Shown: positions 33,084-43,157, counted from the first letter of the stretch. The stretch is DNA of 57,259 nucleotides from Collinsella aerofaciens (GCF_015546965.1 NZ_JADMUF010000003.1:1-57259); one strand, 5' to 3'. The notes: generated by a model not told the origin, from the sequence alone. Numbers and translations are program-made.

Positions 33084-34238
33084 TTAGAAGCTACCGCGCT
33101 TCAGGAAGTCGGGAAGCTCGAACTGATCGTTGCCGAAGTTAGGAAGCTCGGTGCCACCGACGTTGCGGGTCGGAGCGGCCTGAGCCGGGCTGGTGGCCGG
33201 AGCGGTGCGCTGCGGCTCAGCGGAGGCAGCGGCCTTGCTCTGAGACTGCTGAGCAGCAAAGAGCTCGTCCTGACGGTTGACGTTGGAGTCGGAGAAGCCC
33301 GTAGCGATGACGGTGATACGCACCTGATCGCCCAGGGACTCGTCGACAACGGTACCGAAGATGATGTTGGCCTCGGGGTCGACGGCGTTGGCGACAACGT
33401 CGGCGGCGTCGCTGATCTCCTGGATGCCCAGGTCCTTGGAACCGGCGATGGAGAGCAGCACGCGTGTGGCACCATCGATGGAGCTCTCGAGCAGCGGGCT
33501 GGAGATGGCCTGCTGGGCTGCGTCGACGGCACGGGTATCCCCAGAAGAGGTACCGATACCCATCATGGCGGTACCGGCCTGCTTCATGATGGTCTTAACA
33601 TCGGCGAAGTCCAGGTTGATGATACCGGGGACGGTGATGAGGTCGGTGATGCCCTGGGTGCCCTGGGAAAGGACGCCATCGGCAATCGCGAAGGCCTCGA
33701 GCATGGTGGTCTTCTTCTCGGCGATGTCGAGCAGCTTATCGTTAGGGATGACGATCATGGTGTCGACGCAATCGGAGAGGGTCTTAATGCCCTCCTCGGC
33801 GCTCTTCTTGCGCTTGCGGCCCTCGAAGGTGAAGGGCTTGGTCACGACGGCGACGGTCAGCGCACCGACCTCGTTCATCGCGATATCGGCAACGATGGGA
33901 GCAGCGCCGGTACCGGTGCCACCGCCCTCGCCGCAGGTGATGAACACCATGTCGGCGCCAGCGAGCGCCTCGGCAATGTCGTCGCGGGACTCATCGGCAG
34001 CCTTGCGGCCAACCTCGGGGTTGGCGCCGGCGCCCAGGCCGCGGGTAAGGTCGGTGCCGATGTGCACCTTGATATCGGCATCAGAGATCGCGAGCGCCTG
34101 AGCATCGGTGTTGATGGCAACAAACTCGACGCCGCGGATGCCCTCTTCGATCATTCGATTGACCGCGTTGGTACCGCCGCCGCCGACGCCGACCACCTTA
34201 ATGACGGCAAGGTAGTTGTTGATCTCTGTCTCGTGCAT
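33084..34238 (-). CDS. ftsZ: Cell division protein FtsZ
   Basis: The tubulin-like GTPase that forms the Z ring. The 384-residue protein has the GTP-binding loop GGGTGTG (about 105-111), the early [15 protein letters not shown], the T7 loop [13 protein letters not shown] near residue 200, a variable Gln/Ala/Pro linker (about 315-365), and the C-terminal partner-binding peptide [10 protein letters not shown]. The start is ATG 34238, behind GGAGG; an extension to 34268 is unsupported. It is last in the dcw cluster, with its own upstream promoter candidate at 34290-34320 and a terminator behind. Confidence 0.97.
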   Translation of the reverse strand: MHETEINNYLAVIKVVGVGGGGTNAVNRMIEEGIRGVEFVAINTDAQALAISDADIKVHIGTDLTRGLGAGANPEVGRKAADESRDDIAEALAGADMVFITCGEGGGTGTGAAPIVADIAMNEVGALTVAVVTKPFTFEGRKRKKSAEEGIKTLSDCVDTMIVIPNDKLLDIAEKKTTMLEAFAIADGVLSQGTQGITDLITVPGIINLDFADVKTIMKQAGTAMMGIGTSSGDTRAVDAAQQAISSPLLESSIDGATRVLLSIAGSKDLGIQEISDAADVVANAVDPEANIIFGTVVDESLGDQVRITVIATGFSDSNVNRQDELFAAQQSQSKAAASAEPQRTAPATSPAQAAPTRNVGGTELPNFGNDQFELPDFLKRGSF

Positions 34239-34289
34239 GTCGGTCCTCCGAACAAAGGTTATAGCCATAGCATGGGTCGACCCCTGCGC

Positions 34290-34320
34290 ACATTAACCTT
34301 CAGGTTGAAAGTAAATGCAA
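34290..34320 (-). promoter_or_regulatory. Candidate ftsZ promoter with a palindrome inside a 19-base spacer
   Basis: On the minus strand TTGCAT (34315-34320) and TAATGT (34290-34295) are 19 bases apart. The spacer contains TTCAACCT-GA-AGGTTAA, an almost perfect palindrome (34293-34310). An over-long 19-base spacer with a central palindrome is the architecture of MerR-regulated promoters. A MerR-type factor, FtsR, is known to activate ftsZ in Corynebacterium glutamicum; whether a homologue acts here is inference. Confidence 0.5.
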
Positions 34321-34437
34321 AGGTAAACCGTATTATGTTTGCACATTATGAACGTATCAGTCAAATAATTGACCGTGAAAACCAAACAAACCAGATAAAC
34401 GGCGTGGTATGGCCCCTCAACAAAGCATCAACCAGCG

Positions 34438-35694
34438 CTACGAGGTCGGAGCATTCCTAAATGTGTAGTTGCCCGGAGAGCGCACATTGATATACGTTAC
34501 GCCCTCTACCTGCGAAAGCAACTTGGTGACTACGCGCTCCTTCTTGACGATATCGTTCGAATCGCCCAGCGACACCTCAATGCCGTTATTGAGGTTTGCC
34601 GAGATGGCTTCGACCGAAGGCGTGGAAATATCCTTGACTTGTCCCAAGAACTCGCTCGAAAAACCACGCACATAATCCAAGCCAGCCTTAACGGCCTTGG
34701 AGCTCACCGCCTGGCCGGAAACCGGAGCGACATCCGCCGAGACATCAGTCAACAACACCGCGCCATAGTGCTTAGCGAGCGCCAGCGCGGCATCAATGCC
34801 GGTCAGGGTATTTGAGCCCTGCCCCGTCGTGATGACGTTGCCCTGGTCATCCACTTCGACCGACGTCGACAGCGGGGCGATCCAGGTGTCATCATCCCCG
34901 ATGGCCCAGGCAAGGTCATCGGAGCTGATATAGGCAATTGCGATGACCTTGCGCTCCATAGGCGTAATGATGAGCGTATGCGGGAACTGACGCTGGACAT
35001 CCACGCCCGAGACCCACGGGTTCTGCTTGAGGTCCTCGGTAATCTGGTCGGGATCGACGTTAAAAAGCGACGTTCCCTCGGGCAAATCGATCAGCTGAAT
35101 AGCATCGTGCTTCGTCACATGCTCGCTGCCTTGAATCTGAATATCAGTGGCGGTAAACAATCCAGAGTTGATCACCACGACGGCAACGACGACGAGCACG
35201 GCCAAGACGGCCAGAACGCCGCCCACGATTTTGCCTTTGCCTGCAACGACAGAAGCGGCGTCTGATGTTTTATTTGCCATCGCCCCAAGTGAAGACAACG
35301 GGTTGACGCCTTTTTTACCCGAAGGCTTCTTGGCGGTAGCCGGCACCGATGTCAGCGAGCGCGGTTTCGATGCGCCCAGCGTGCGACCCGAACGCGCCGC
35401 CTTAGTTCCTGTCGAGGGCTTAGGAGTTGCCATAGGACGGGCAGGCTTGGCGCCCATAACAGGCTTTGACGTCATCGAGGGACGCGAGGGCTTTTTTGCG
35501 GCCGAACGATTACCGAGCTGCGAGCCGACAACCGGACGACTGGTCTGTCGAGCATGCCCGACAGACTTAGAGTGCGCGACGGTATTGCGTTGAGGTTTGG
35601 CAGGCGCGCCGGAACGCCCTCCGGCGCGGCGGAAGGTGGGTTTCGATGCTCTAGAAGCCGAGGAATTTAACTTCCGGTCTGAGCTCGATGCCAT
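34438..35694 (-). CDS. ftsQ: Cell division protein FtsQ/DivIB
   Basis: A bitopic septal protein that links early and late divisome parts. The 418-residue protein has an unusually long basic Ser/Pro/Lys-rich cytoplasmic N terminus (about 1-155), one membrane helix (about 156-176, VGGVLAVLAVLVVVAVVVI), a POTRA domain starting ATDIQIQGSEHVTKHDAI, then the FtsQ domain. ATG 35694 lies inside the end of murB, a 44-base overlap, with GGGAGG three bases upstream. The disordered tail is far longer than in most FtsQ proteins. Confidence 0.92.
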   Translation of the reverse strand: MASSSDRKLNSSASRASKPTFRRAGGRSGAPAKPQRNTVAHSKSVGHARQTSRPVVGSQLGNRSAAKKPSRPSMTSKPVMGAKPARPMATPKPSTGTKAARSGRTLGASKPRSLTSVPATAKKPSGKKGVNPLSSLGAMANKTSDAASVVAGKGKIVGGVLAVLAVLVVVAVVVINSGLFTATDIQIQGSEHVTKHDAIQLIDLPEGTSLFNVDPDQITEDLKQNPWVSGVDVQRQFPHTLIITPMERKVIAIAYISSDDLAWAIGDDDTWIAPLSTSVEVDDQGNVITTGQGSNTLTGIDAALALAKHYGAVLLTDVSADVAPVSGQAVSSKAVKAGLDYVRGFSSEFLGQVKDISTPSVEAISANLNNGIEVSLGDSNDIVKKERVVTKLLSQVEGVTYINVRSPGNYTFRNAPTS

Positions 35695-36562
35695 ACGCCT
35701 CCCTCACCTTTCCGTGCACATGTCTGATAACCGCGGCAACGTCATCGGCCGAGGCAGTTCCGTTATTAACGATAAAATTAGCGTGAACGGGCGAAACTTC
35801 CGCGCCGCCAATCGAAAAACCCTTTAATCCACAATCCTCGATAAGCTTGCCCACACTCGCATCGGGCGGGTTACGAAAGACCGACCCGCAGGATGCGCGA
35901 CCCATGGGCTGCGTACGCTTGCGCCTCGTCAGGTACCGTTCCATGCGCTCGCGAATGTCGGCCTTGGGCGCCGGTTTAAGCTTGAGCACGCACTCGAGGA
36001 TGATCTCATTGCGGGGAAGGCTACATTCGCGGTAGCCCCAAGTGATCTCGGACCCTGCATAATGCTTGATACCGGATGCCGGGTCAAACGTTACGACATC
36101 CTCAACCAGCGAGCCAATCCACTCGGTCCGTGTGCCGGCATTCATAGATATCGCACCGCCGACCGAACCGGGGATGCCAACGGCAAACTCAAGGCCCGAG
36201 AGGCTACGCGACAGGGCATCGTTGACCAGGCGCGCAAACATCACGCCCGCTCCGACCGTCAGCGTGCAACCGTCATCGGCAACAACCGTGCGCTGAAACT
36301 CACGTCCGAGCGAAATGACGGCACCGCGATAACCGCCATCGGCAACCAGCAGATTGGAGCCCTTGCCGATGATGACCCACGGCACCTGCTCGCGATCGAG
36401 CACCGCCACGGCGCGGCGAAGGGCATGATAGCTATGGCACGTCACAAAGAGGTCGGCCTTGCCGCCGATACGATAGCTCGTATGGCGCGCAAGGCGCTCG
36501 TCCTCGATGACATCCGTGTCGATCATGCCCGAGAGCGCCATGACGGCGTTAAACAGACCCAT
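35651..36562 (-). CDS. murB: UDP-N-acetylenolpyruvoylglucosamine reductase
   Basis: MurB reduces UDP-GlcNAc-enolpyruvate to UDP-MurNAc using NADPH and FAD. The 303-residue type II enzyme shows HTSYRIGGKADLFV near the N terminus, the FAD-binding GKGSNLLVADGGYRG, GIPGSVGGAISMNAG, and the catalytic Ser in GRASCGSVFRNP. ATG 36562 is five bases after the murC stop; the 3' end overlaps ftsQ by 44 bases. Confidence 0.96.
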   Translation of the reverse strand: MGLFNAVMALSGMIDTDVIEDERLARHTSYRIGGKADLFVTCHSYHALRRAVAVLDREQVPWVIIGKGSNLLVADGGYRGAVISLGREFQRTVVADDGCTLTVGAGVMFARLVNDALSRSLSGLEFAVGIPGSVGGAISMNAGTRTEWIGSLVEDVVTFDPASGIKHYAGSEITWGYRECSLPRNEIILECVLKLKPAPKADIRERMERYLTRRKRTQPMGRASCGSVFRNPPDASVGKLIEDCGLKGFSIGGAEVSPVHANFIVNNGTASADDVAAVIRHVHGKVREAYGIELRPEVKFLGF

Positions 36563-36567
36563 TAGAC

Positions 36568-37986
36568 TTAAGCGTCTTTCTTGGCAGTCAGATACTCGAT
36601 AAACTCAGGACCGACGGTCGTAACGTCACCGGCACCCATGGTGAGCAGCAGGTCGCCCTCGCCCACCATCTGCTCGAGCTCCTGATTGAGCTCAAGACGG
36701 CTGGAGCAGTACACGACCTCCTTGCCAGGATGCTTGGCGCGCACGGTATCGGCGAGCATCTTAGAGGTGACACCCGGAATGGGCATCTCGCCAGCCGAGA
36801 ACACATCAATCAGCAGCAGTTTATCGGCATTGGCAAATGCATCGGCAAAGTCGTCGCACAGGGCCTGCAGGCGCGAATAGCGGTGCGGCTGGAACACGAC
36901 GTCGACGTGCTTGTAGCCCAGCGACGAAGCGGCGGCAAGCGTCGCCTTGATCTCGGTGGGGTGATGGCCGTAATCATCGACCACGGTGATGCCATCGATA
37001 TCGCCCACGTGGGTAAAGCGACGACGGACGCCCTCAAAGCTCGAGAGCGCCTTGGCGGCGGCGTCGATGTCAAGGCCCAGGACATGTGCGACGGTGAGCA
37101 CCGCCGTGGCGTTGAGCATGTTGTGGCGACCGGGATTGCTCTTGATCTCCACAGCATGCTCAGTGCCGTCCTCAAAGCGAACGATAAAGTCACTCTGGAT
37201 GCCCTTGACATCCGGGTGCATGCAGACGATGTCGTTGCTCTCGGCAAAGCCGTAGGAAAGCACGTGACGGCCCGTCGACTTGGCGAGCTCGACCAGATGC
37301 GGGTCCTCACCGCAGACGATGACAGTGCCGTCCTCGCCCACCAGGCTCATGAATTTGGCGAAAGTCGCCTCGATCTCCTCGATACCCGAGTAGTGATCGA
37401 GGTGGTCGGCCTCGACGTTGGTCACAATGACTACGTTGGGGTTCAGGAACAGGAAGGAGCTGTCGGACTCGTCGGCCTCGGCGACAAAGTAGTCGCCCGA
37501 GCCGTTCTTGCCGTTCGTGTCATAGCCCTCGACGATGCCGCCGATCAAGAAGCTCGGATCCAGGCCCATGCGGTCGAGCATGGTGGCGCACATCGAAGAC
37601 GTGGTGGTCTTGCCATGCGTGCCGGCAACAGCGACGGTGGTGTAGCCGTGGCCCAAGGCAGAGAGCATCTTGGCACGGGGCCACACGGGAATACCAAGCT
37701 CGCGAGCGCGCACGAGTTCAGGGTTGGACTCCGGAATAGCGGTGGAGACAACAACCACGTCGGGCTTGACCTCGTCGATCGTGGCGGCCTCATGGCCCAC
37801 ATGCACCTTCACACCAGCGCGGGTAAGCTGGCGGATATAACGTGACGTCTTAAGGTCGGAGCCGGTAACGGCATAACCACGCTCGTGCAGAACGAGGGCG
37901 ATGCCGCTCATGCCGGCGCCGCCGATACCGATAAAGTGGGCGCTCTTAAACTCGGGCGCGGAGGTTGCAGTCTGGGAATCAGCCAT
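36568..37986 (-). CDS. murC: UDP-N-acetylmuramate-L-alanine ligase
   Basis: MurC adds L-Ala to UDP-MurNAc with ATP. The 472-residue Mur ligase has the N-terminal Rossmann FIGIGGAGMSGIALVL, ATP loop VAGTHGKTTTSSM near residue 107, SGDYFVAEADESDSS, and YGHHPTEIKATL in the C-terminal domain. ATG 37986 follows AAGGAG; an ATG nine codons earlier is possible. It lies between murG and murB. Confidence 0.97.
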   Translation of the reverse strand: MADSQTATSAPEFKSAHFIGIGGAGMSGIALVLHERGYAVTGSDLKTSRYIRQLTRAGVKVHVGHEAATIDEVKPDVVVVSTAIPESNPELVRARELGIPVWPRAKMLSALGHGYTTVAVAGTHGKTTTSSMCATMLDRMGLDPSFLIGGIVEGYDTNGKNGSGDYFVAEADESDSSFLFLNPNVVIVTNVEADHLDHYSGIEEIEATFAKFMSLVGEDGTVIVCGEDPHLVELAKSTGRHVLSYGFAESNDIVCMHPDVKGIQSDFIVRFEDGTEHAVEIKSNPGRHNMLNATAVLTVAHVLGLDIDAAAKALSSFEGVRRRFTHVGDIDGITVVDDYGHHPTEIKATLAAASSLGYKHVDVVFQPHRYSRLQALCDDFADAFANADKLLLIDVFSAGEMPIPGVTSKMLADTVRAKHPGKEVVYCSSRLELNQELEQMVGEGDLLLTMGAGDVTTVGPEFIEYLTAKKDA

Positions 37987-38083
37987 GTGCTCGTGTACTC
38001 CTTGCGTAAACACTGCCTGTAACCCGTTAACTGTACCGCACCTACCGCATCAGCGCGAGGGCGACCGACGATATCCCGTCTAA

Positions 38084-39199
38084 CTAACGCAAACCCTCTA
38101 CCGCATCCGCCAGAAGAGCGGCGGCCCTATCCTGAGCCAGACCACGCGCCGCCTGGCGCATGGCCTCGCGCGCCGCCGCGTCATCGACCAGGTGCAGCAG
38201 CTCATCGGCAAAGGCAGAACCGTCGATATCGGCATCGGCGCAGAGTACGCCGGCCCCGGCGTCGACCAGATAACGGGCATTGGTGGTTTGGTGGTCGGCC
38301 GTCGCATGCGGATACGGCACGAGCACCGAGGGCACGGCGAGCGCAGCGATCTCGGCCACGCTCGATGCGCCCGAACGCGAGAGCACCAAATCGGCAGCAG
38401 CCAGCATATCGCCCATGTCGTCGATGTAAGGCTGGACGCGGTAACGCTTCGCCTCCTCGGGCGTCAGCGCCAAAGCGCGCTCGGTCTCCTCAAAGCCGTC
38501 AGCGCCCGTCGAATGCAACACATAGAGGTTCTTGCGCGAAAGCAGCTCGTTTTTGAGCGAAGCCACGCGCTCGTTGAGGTGCTGGGCGCCAAGTGAACCG
38601 CCAAAAACGAGCAGCAGCGTAGCGTCCTCGGGAACGGCAAGTGCCTTGCGGCCGCGAGCGCGATCGCCCTCGATCACTGAGCGACGTACGGGATTGCCGG
38701 TCATGAGCACGTGGTCAGGGTCACCTTCGCGCTCAAAGACCGAGCGCGCTGCCGGCACCGAGATGCACACGCGGGCGGCGTGGGAGTTCATCATCTTGTT
38801 GGCCAGGCCCGGAACAGAGTTCTGCTCATGCAGCAGATACGGAACGCCTGCGCCCTTGCACCACCCCAGCAACGGAACCTCGACATAGGCACCAAAACCG
38901 ATGGCGGCATCGGGCTTACCGACCTTTGAGAAATGACTGGCGAGCGCACGCTTGGCCTTGTTGACACGCCACAGCGAGGTCAGCGCCGTCCAAGGACGGG
39001 AGCGGTCGAAGCCCGTGACCGTAATGGGCACAAAATCAAACCCAGCCTCGGGGACCAGACGACCCTCGAGCTTGCGCGACTGGCCCACGAACACAACGTG
39101 GTGGCCACGGTCACGCAGCTCTTCGGCCAAGGCGAGCGCGGGGTTGATGTGTCCTGCCGTGCCGCCGGCTGCAATAGCAACGGTCATCTTATCGGTCAT
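38084..39199 (-). CDS. murG: Undecaprenyl-PP-MurNAc-pentapeptide GlcNAc transferase
   Basis: MurG adds GlcNAc to lipid I on the inner membrane face to make lipid II. The 371-residue GT-B enzyme has the first glycine loop AAGGTAGHINPALALAEEL, the second FGGSLGAQHLN near residue 190, and the donor site SRSGASSVAEIAALAVPSVLVPYP near residue 265. ATG 39199 follows AAGGGA and overlaps the end of ftsW by 11 bases. Confidence 0.96.
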   Translation of the reverse strand: MTDKMTVAIAAGGTAGHINPALALAEELRDRGHHVVFVGQSRKLEGRLVPEAGFDFVPITVTGFDRSRPWTALTSLWRVNKAKRALASHFSKVGKPDAAIGFGAYVEVPLLGWCKGAGVPYLLHEQNSVPGLANKMMNSHAARVCISVPAARSVFEREGDPDHVLMTGNPVRRSVIEGDRARGRKALAVPEDATLLLVFGGSLGAQHLNERVASLKNELLSRKNLYVLHSTGADGFEETERALALTPEEAKRYRVQPYIDDMGDMLAAADLVLSRSGASSVAEIAALAVPSVLVPYPHATADHQTTNARYLVDAGAGVLCADADIDGSAFADELLHLVDDAAAREAMRQAARGLAQDRAAALLADAVEGLR

Positions 39200-40709
39200 G
39201 GTAGTCCCTTCGTACACGCGGTCCCTGGTCGTCGGTGCGCAGACGCGCCGACGGGTCCGAGTTCAAATCGATTCGATTATATCCGCCGCCCGCGTTGCGA
39301 GAGCTGGGACGCTGCGGACGACCTTGCGGAGCCGTTCGCGGGCGTGGACGAGCTGCCGGCTCGGATGCAGAACCATCCAGAACGGTAAAGCCGCTACGCG
39401 AAGGTCGTTCACCGCGCACATGAGCTACGCCGGCGGTACTCTCATCCATAACGGCAAAGCTCTCGCGGCGACGGTCGTACTCATCGCGACGGGCGCTCTC
39501 GTACGAAACGCGCAGGATCAACCCGGCAAGCATAAGCGACACAATAATCGACGAACCGCCGTAGCTAATAAACGGCAACGGCTTGCCCGTCATGGGAAAC
39601 ACGTTGAGGATGCCCAACGCGTTAATCAAAAACTGCACCGCGAGAATGACCGCGGAGCCAGACGCCATAAGCGCGCCCCGACGATCGGTCGCCTGCTCGG
39701 CAATGCGAAACGCCGAATAGATCAGCATCGCAAACACCAAGAAGAACAGCACGGTTCCGACAAAACCGACTTCCTCGCCAATGATGGCCAGGATGTAGTC
39801 ATTGTGCGCCTCGGGCAGATACGAGTACTTCATGGTTGAGTTGCCGATGCCACGGCCGAACAGACCGCCCGAGGCAAAGGCCATGATGGCAAGCGTGGCC
39901 TGATAGCCGTCACCATACTCGTCGGCCCAAGGGTTCAAGGCAACCTGAATACGCACCATACGGTACGGCTCTGCAACAAGCGCAATCACGATCACGAGAA
40001 TGCCGAAGATTAGCACGCCGATGATAAATCTGGGGTCGAGACCCGCAAACAACGCCATGCACATGAGGGTCAACAGGATGATCAGGACAGTACCGAAATC
40101 GGGCTGGATAAAGATCAGAAAGAGCGAAATGCCCAAGTAGATGCCCATCTTGCGAAGGAATTCGTTGATGTTGCCACCGGGCGAAAAGAAGCGATCAAGC
40201 ATGATGGCCGAATACGCAATGGCAAATGGCTTTAAAAACTCAGAAGGCTGGAACTGAATACCGGCGATGTTGAGCCAGCGCGTGGCGCCACGGCTGCCGC
40301 TGCCCACCAAGAACACCAGAAGCAGTAGCCCTATCATGCCGATAAGGAAGATCCTGAGCACATCCTCCCCAAACCAGCTGTCCGGCAAAACGCGCACGAT
40401 GGCAATCAGCGCTAGAACACCGACCACAGCAAACGCGGCCTGTCGACCCAGAAAAAACGTCGCCGAGCCATTCTCGTGCAGCGCCTCGACCGAAGACGCC
40501 GAGTACACCATCAGCAGGCCAAAGCATACCAAGGTAAACAAGCAGGCCATGAATATCAAACGGGGGCGCATGATACGGGCGGGAACGCCGGCAATATAGC
40601 GTTCGCTAAACGACTGCCCGCCGCGACCGGAACGCGGTGTGCTGCGCCGCGAGGAAGCACGGTCCGAGTCGGGCCTCCTCATACCTTGTCGGGGGCTCTC
40701 CTCTCTCAC
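39189..40709 (-). CDS. ftsW: Septal peptidoglycan polymerase FtsW
   Basis: A SEDS glycosyltransferase that polymerises lipid II at the septum with its partner PBP. It is about 506 residues with ten membrane helices. Family motifs include GSRGATRWLNIAGIQFQPSEFLK, RMVRIQVALNPW, and TGKPLPFISYGGSS. A basic N terminus of about 45 residues and a roughly 100-residue Arg/Pro/Ser-rich C-terminal tail flank the core. The start is uncertain: GTG 40709 with AGGGG six bases upstream is chosen; TTG 40715 and ATG 40682 are alternatives. It begins 10 bases after murD. Confidence 0.94.
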   Translation of the reverse strand: MREESPRQGMRRPDSDRASSRRSTPRSGRGGQSFSERYIAGVPARIMRPRLIFMACLFTLVCFGLLMVYSASSVEALHENGSATFFLGRQAAFAVVGVLALIAIVRVLPDSWFGEDVLRIFLIGMIGLLLLVFLVGSGSRGATRWLNIAGIQFQPSEFLKPFAIAYSAIMLDRFFSPGGNINEFLRKMGIYLGISLFLIFIQPDFGTVLIILLTLMCMALFAGLDPRFIIGVLIFGILVIVIALVAEPYRMVRIQVALNPWADEYGDGYQATLAIMAFASGGLFGRGIGNSTMKYSYLPEAHNDYILAIIGEEVGFVGTVLFFLVFAMLIYSAFRIAEQATDRRGALMASGSAVILAVQFLINALGILNVFPMTGKPLPFISYGGSSIIVSLMLAGLILRVSYESARRDEYDRRRESFAVMDESTAGVAHVRGERPSRSGFTVLDGSASEPAARPRPRTAPQGRPQRPSSRNAGGGYNRIDLNSDPSARLRTDDQGPRVRRDYHDR

Positions 40710-40718
40710 CGGCAACCC

Positions 40719-42125
40719 CTATTCCATTTGCGATTTCGCCGCAGCGGCAAGCTGGGCCACATAGTCCTTAAACACGCGGCCGCGCTCCTCATAGCCCGAG
40801 AACTCATCGAACGAAGAGCAGGCAGGAGAAAGTAAGATCACGTCGCCACGGCTCGACAGCGAACGGGCGACGTCCACGGCATCGCGCAGGTCATCCGCCT
40901 GGGCGATATCCACATCGCCATCGACATCGGCCTCGTCCATAGCGGCGGTGAAACGCTCGCGCGCATCGCCAAAGCAGACGACCGAGCGTACGTTGTCCAT
41001 AACGACGCGCGCGAAGTCCGTGAGCGGCGTGCCCTTATCGTGGCCGCCGAGCAGCAAGATCACGTCGTCATCGGGAAATGCCGTCAGCGCCTTCTCGACC
41101 GCATCGGTGTTGGTCGCCTTGGAATCGTTGACGTAGCGCACGCCGTCAATCTCGCCACACGGCTCCACGCGGTGCTCGAGCGGCTGGAACGAGGCCAGAC
41201 CGCGGCAGACACCATCGACATCGGCACCGACTGCCAGGGCAACCGTGGCAGCGCACAGGGCATTGATAACATTGTGATGGCCCGAGATCTTGAGCTCGGA
41301 TGTAGCGATGAGCGGGGTCTCGACGCCCTTCAGGCGCACGATCATCTTGCCATCGCGCACAAAGGCGGCATCCTCGCCCTCGGGCTCGTCAAAAGCGACC
41401 TTGCAGATGCGACGACCCGGCGTGTAGATGTACTCATCGAACTCGTGAATGCCGGCGTCTTCGACGTCGACAACCGCCAGATCGTCATCGACCATATTGT
41501 CAAACAGTTTGATCTTGGCAAGCGCATAGTTCTTATGGCTCTTATGCCAGCCCAAGTGGTCGGGAGTGATGTTGAGCAGCACCGCCACGCGAGGATGAAG
41601 CTCGGCGGTCGTAGCAATCTGATAGCTCGAGAGCTCAGCCACAAACCACTCGTTGCGGGCTCGGCCGTCAATCTCGTTGACCGGCGGCTCGCCGATGTTG
41701 CCGACAGCAACGCTGGCCTCGCCGGCAGCCTTGAGCAGATAATCAGTCAGCGACGTGGTAGTCGTCTTGCCATTGGTGCCCGTGATGGCAATCCAGTTTT
41801 GGGGAGACAGGCGATAGGCAAACTCAGGCTCACCCATAATTTGGGCGGCATGCTCGCGCCCGGCCTTAAAGAAGCCCGAGAACTCCGAGATGCCCGGGCA
41901 CGTCACGCATACGTCATAGGCGCCCTCGACCTGTTCGGTCCCATAGACAAACGACGCACCAGCAGCCTCGAGCGCACGCGTGGCGTCATTGGGCTCAGAG
42001 GTGCCGCCGCCATACACGGTAACGGCGCTTACGCGCTCGGGATGTGCCAGCGCCCAGCGGGCGACATCGAGACCGGATTTGCCCTGACCCAAAACGAGCA
42101 GGCTAAAGACATCAGCAAGAGGCAT
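40719..42125 (-). CDS. murD: UDP-N-acetylmuramoyl-L-alanine-D-glutamate ligase
   Basis: MurD adds D-Glu to UDP-MurNAc-L-Ala. The 468-residue ligase shows LVLGQGKSGLDVARW at the N terminus, the ATP loop ITGTNGKTTTTSL near residue 115, NITPDHLGWHKSH, and YVNDSKATNTDAVEKAL with LLLGGHDKG in the C-terminal half. ATG 42125 is nine bases after mraY. Confidence 0.96.
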   Translation of the reverse strand: MPLADVFSLLVLGQGKSGLDVARWALAHPERVSAVTVYGGGTSEPNDATRALEAAGASFVYGTEQVEGAYDVCVTCPGISEFSGFFKAGREHAAQIMGEPEFAYRLSPQNWIAITGTNGKTTTTSLTDYLLKAAGEASVAVGNIGEPPVNEIDGRARNEWFVAELSSYQIATTAELHPRVAVLLNITPDHLGWHKSHKNYALAKIKLFDNMVDDDLAVVDVEDAGIHEFDEYIYTPGRRICKVAFDEPEGEDAAFVRDGKMIVRLKGVETPLIATSELKISGHHNVINALCAATVALAVGADVDGVCRGLASFQPLEHRVEPCGEIDGVRYVNDSKATNTDAVEKALTAFPDDDVILLLGGHDKGTPLTDFARVVMDNVRSVVCFGDARERFTAAMDEADVDGDVDIAQADDLRDAVDVARSLSSRGDVILLSPACSSFDEFSGYEERGRVFKDYVAQLAAAAKSQME

Positions 42126-42134
42126 GAAAGACCA

Positions 42135-43154
42135 CTATCCCAACTGGAAGAACAAAGCAAGGCCAACGGCACCAAAGGCCGCAGCGATAATCCAAAAACG
42201 GATGACGACCTTGGTCTCGGCCCAGCCCTTCTTTTCGAAATGATGATGGATGGGCGCCATAAGGAAGACGCGCTTGTGCGTAAAGTGGAAGTAGACAACC
42301 TGAATCATGACCGACAGGGTCTCAACGATAAACAGGCCGCCGATGATGAGGGAGACGACCTCGGTGTTGGTCATGATGGACGTGCAGGCAAACGCGGCGC
42401 CCAGGGCAAGCGAGCCGGTATCGCCCATAAAGATGCTCGCCGGATAGCAGTTGAACCACAGAAAGCCCAAGCAGGCACCGGCACACGCGGTGCAGAAGAT
42501 GGACAGGTTCACGTCTCCGTGCAAAAACGCCATGGCAGCCATGGCGAGCATGGCAATCATGGAGGTGCCGCCAGCAAGACCGTCAAGGCCATCGGTCAGG
42601 TTCACGGCATTAGAAAGACCGGCGATCATCAGCCAGCAAAAGACAATGTAGAGCCACGGGAACGAAAGGCCGCAGATGGTGGTCGAAAGAACACCGAGGT
42701 CAATCGTCAGGCCGCCGGGAAAACGAATCTCGGGGGCGACGCCGCACCAGTTGACGGCAAGTACCGTAAAGGTGACACAGATAATGGTTAGACCGATCAT
42801 CTTGGCATGAGGCGTCAGACCGAGCGAGCGCCCATGCGTAACGGAGGTCAGGTCGTCAATCAGGCCCAGCACGCCGGTCGCCAGCGTGGCGAGCAGCACG
42901 AGCACGAGCTCGGTGGTGAGCTTGCCCATCAGCAGGCAGGTCAGCGAGATCGCGACGAGGATGACAACGCCACCCATGGTGGGCGTTCCCTGCTTAACCA
43001 AATGACGCTTGGGGCCGTCGGCACGAACCTGCTGGCCGATACCCTCGACCTTAAGCAGCTTGATCCACCACGGCATGAGCAGCAGCGCAATGGCAGCGGC
43101 GATGCCAAGCCCCAAAAAAGCCTGATACGTTGGATACGAGGGATTGCCGAACAT
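42135..43154 (-). CDS. mraY: Phospho-MurNAc-pentapeptide transferase MraY
   Basis: MraY transfers phospho-MurNAc-pentapeptide onto undecaprenyl phosphate to make lipid I. The 339-residue protein has ten helices. Signature stretches are GTPTMGGVVIL near residue 56, GLIDDLTSVTHGRS near residue 95, the active-site NLTDGLDGLAGGTS near residue 185, and FMAPIHHHFEKKGW near residue 308. ATG 43154 is three bases after the murF stop. Confidence 0.97.
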   Translation of the reverse strand: MFGNPSYPTYQAFLGLGIAAAIALLLMPWWIKLLKVEGIGQQVRADGPKRHLVKQGTPTMGGVVILVAISLTCLLMGKLTTELVLVLLATLATGVLGLIDDLTSVTHGRSLGLTPHAKMIGLTIICVTFTVLAVNWCGVAPEIRFPGGLTIDLGVLSTTICGLSFPWLYIVFCWLMIAGLSNAVNLTDGLDGLAGGTSMIAMLAMAAMAFLHGDVNLSIFCTACAGACLGFLWFNCYPASIFMGDTGSLALGAAFACTSIMTNTEVVSLIIGGLFIVETLSVMIQVVYFHFTHKRVFLMAPIHHHFEKKGWAETKVVIRFWIIAAAFGAVGLALFFQLG

Positions 43155-43157
43155 GGG

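Noticed and set aside
41040-42791. A 583-codon plus-strand frame and other long antisense frames (for example 2688-3917, 5551-7224, 50032-51351)
   Set aside because: They mirror the third-position GC bias of well-identified genes on the other strand and contain no recognisable domains or ribosome sites.
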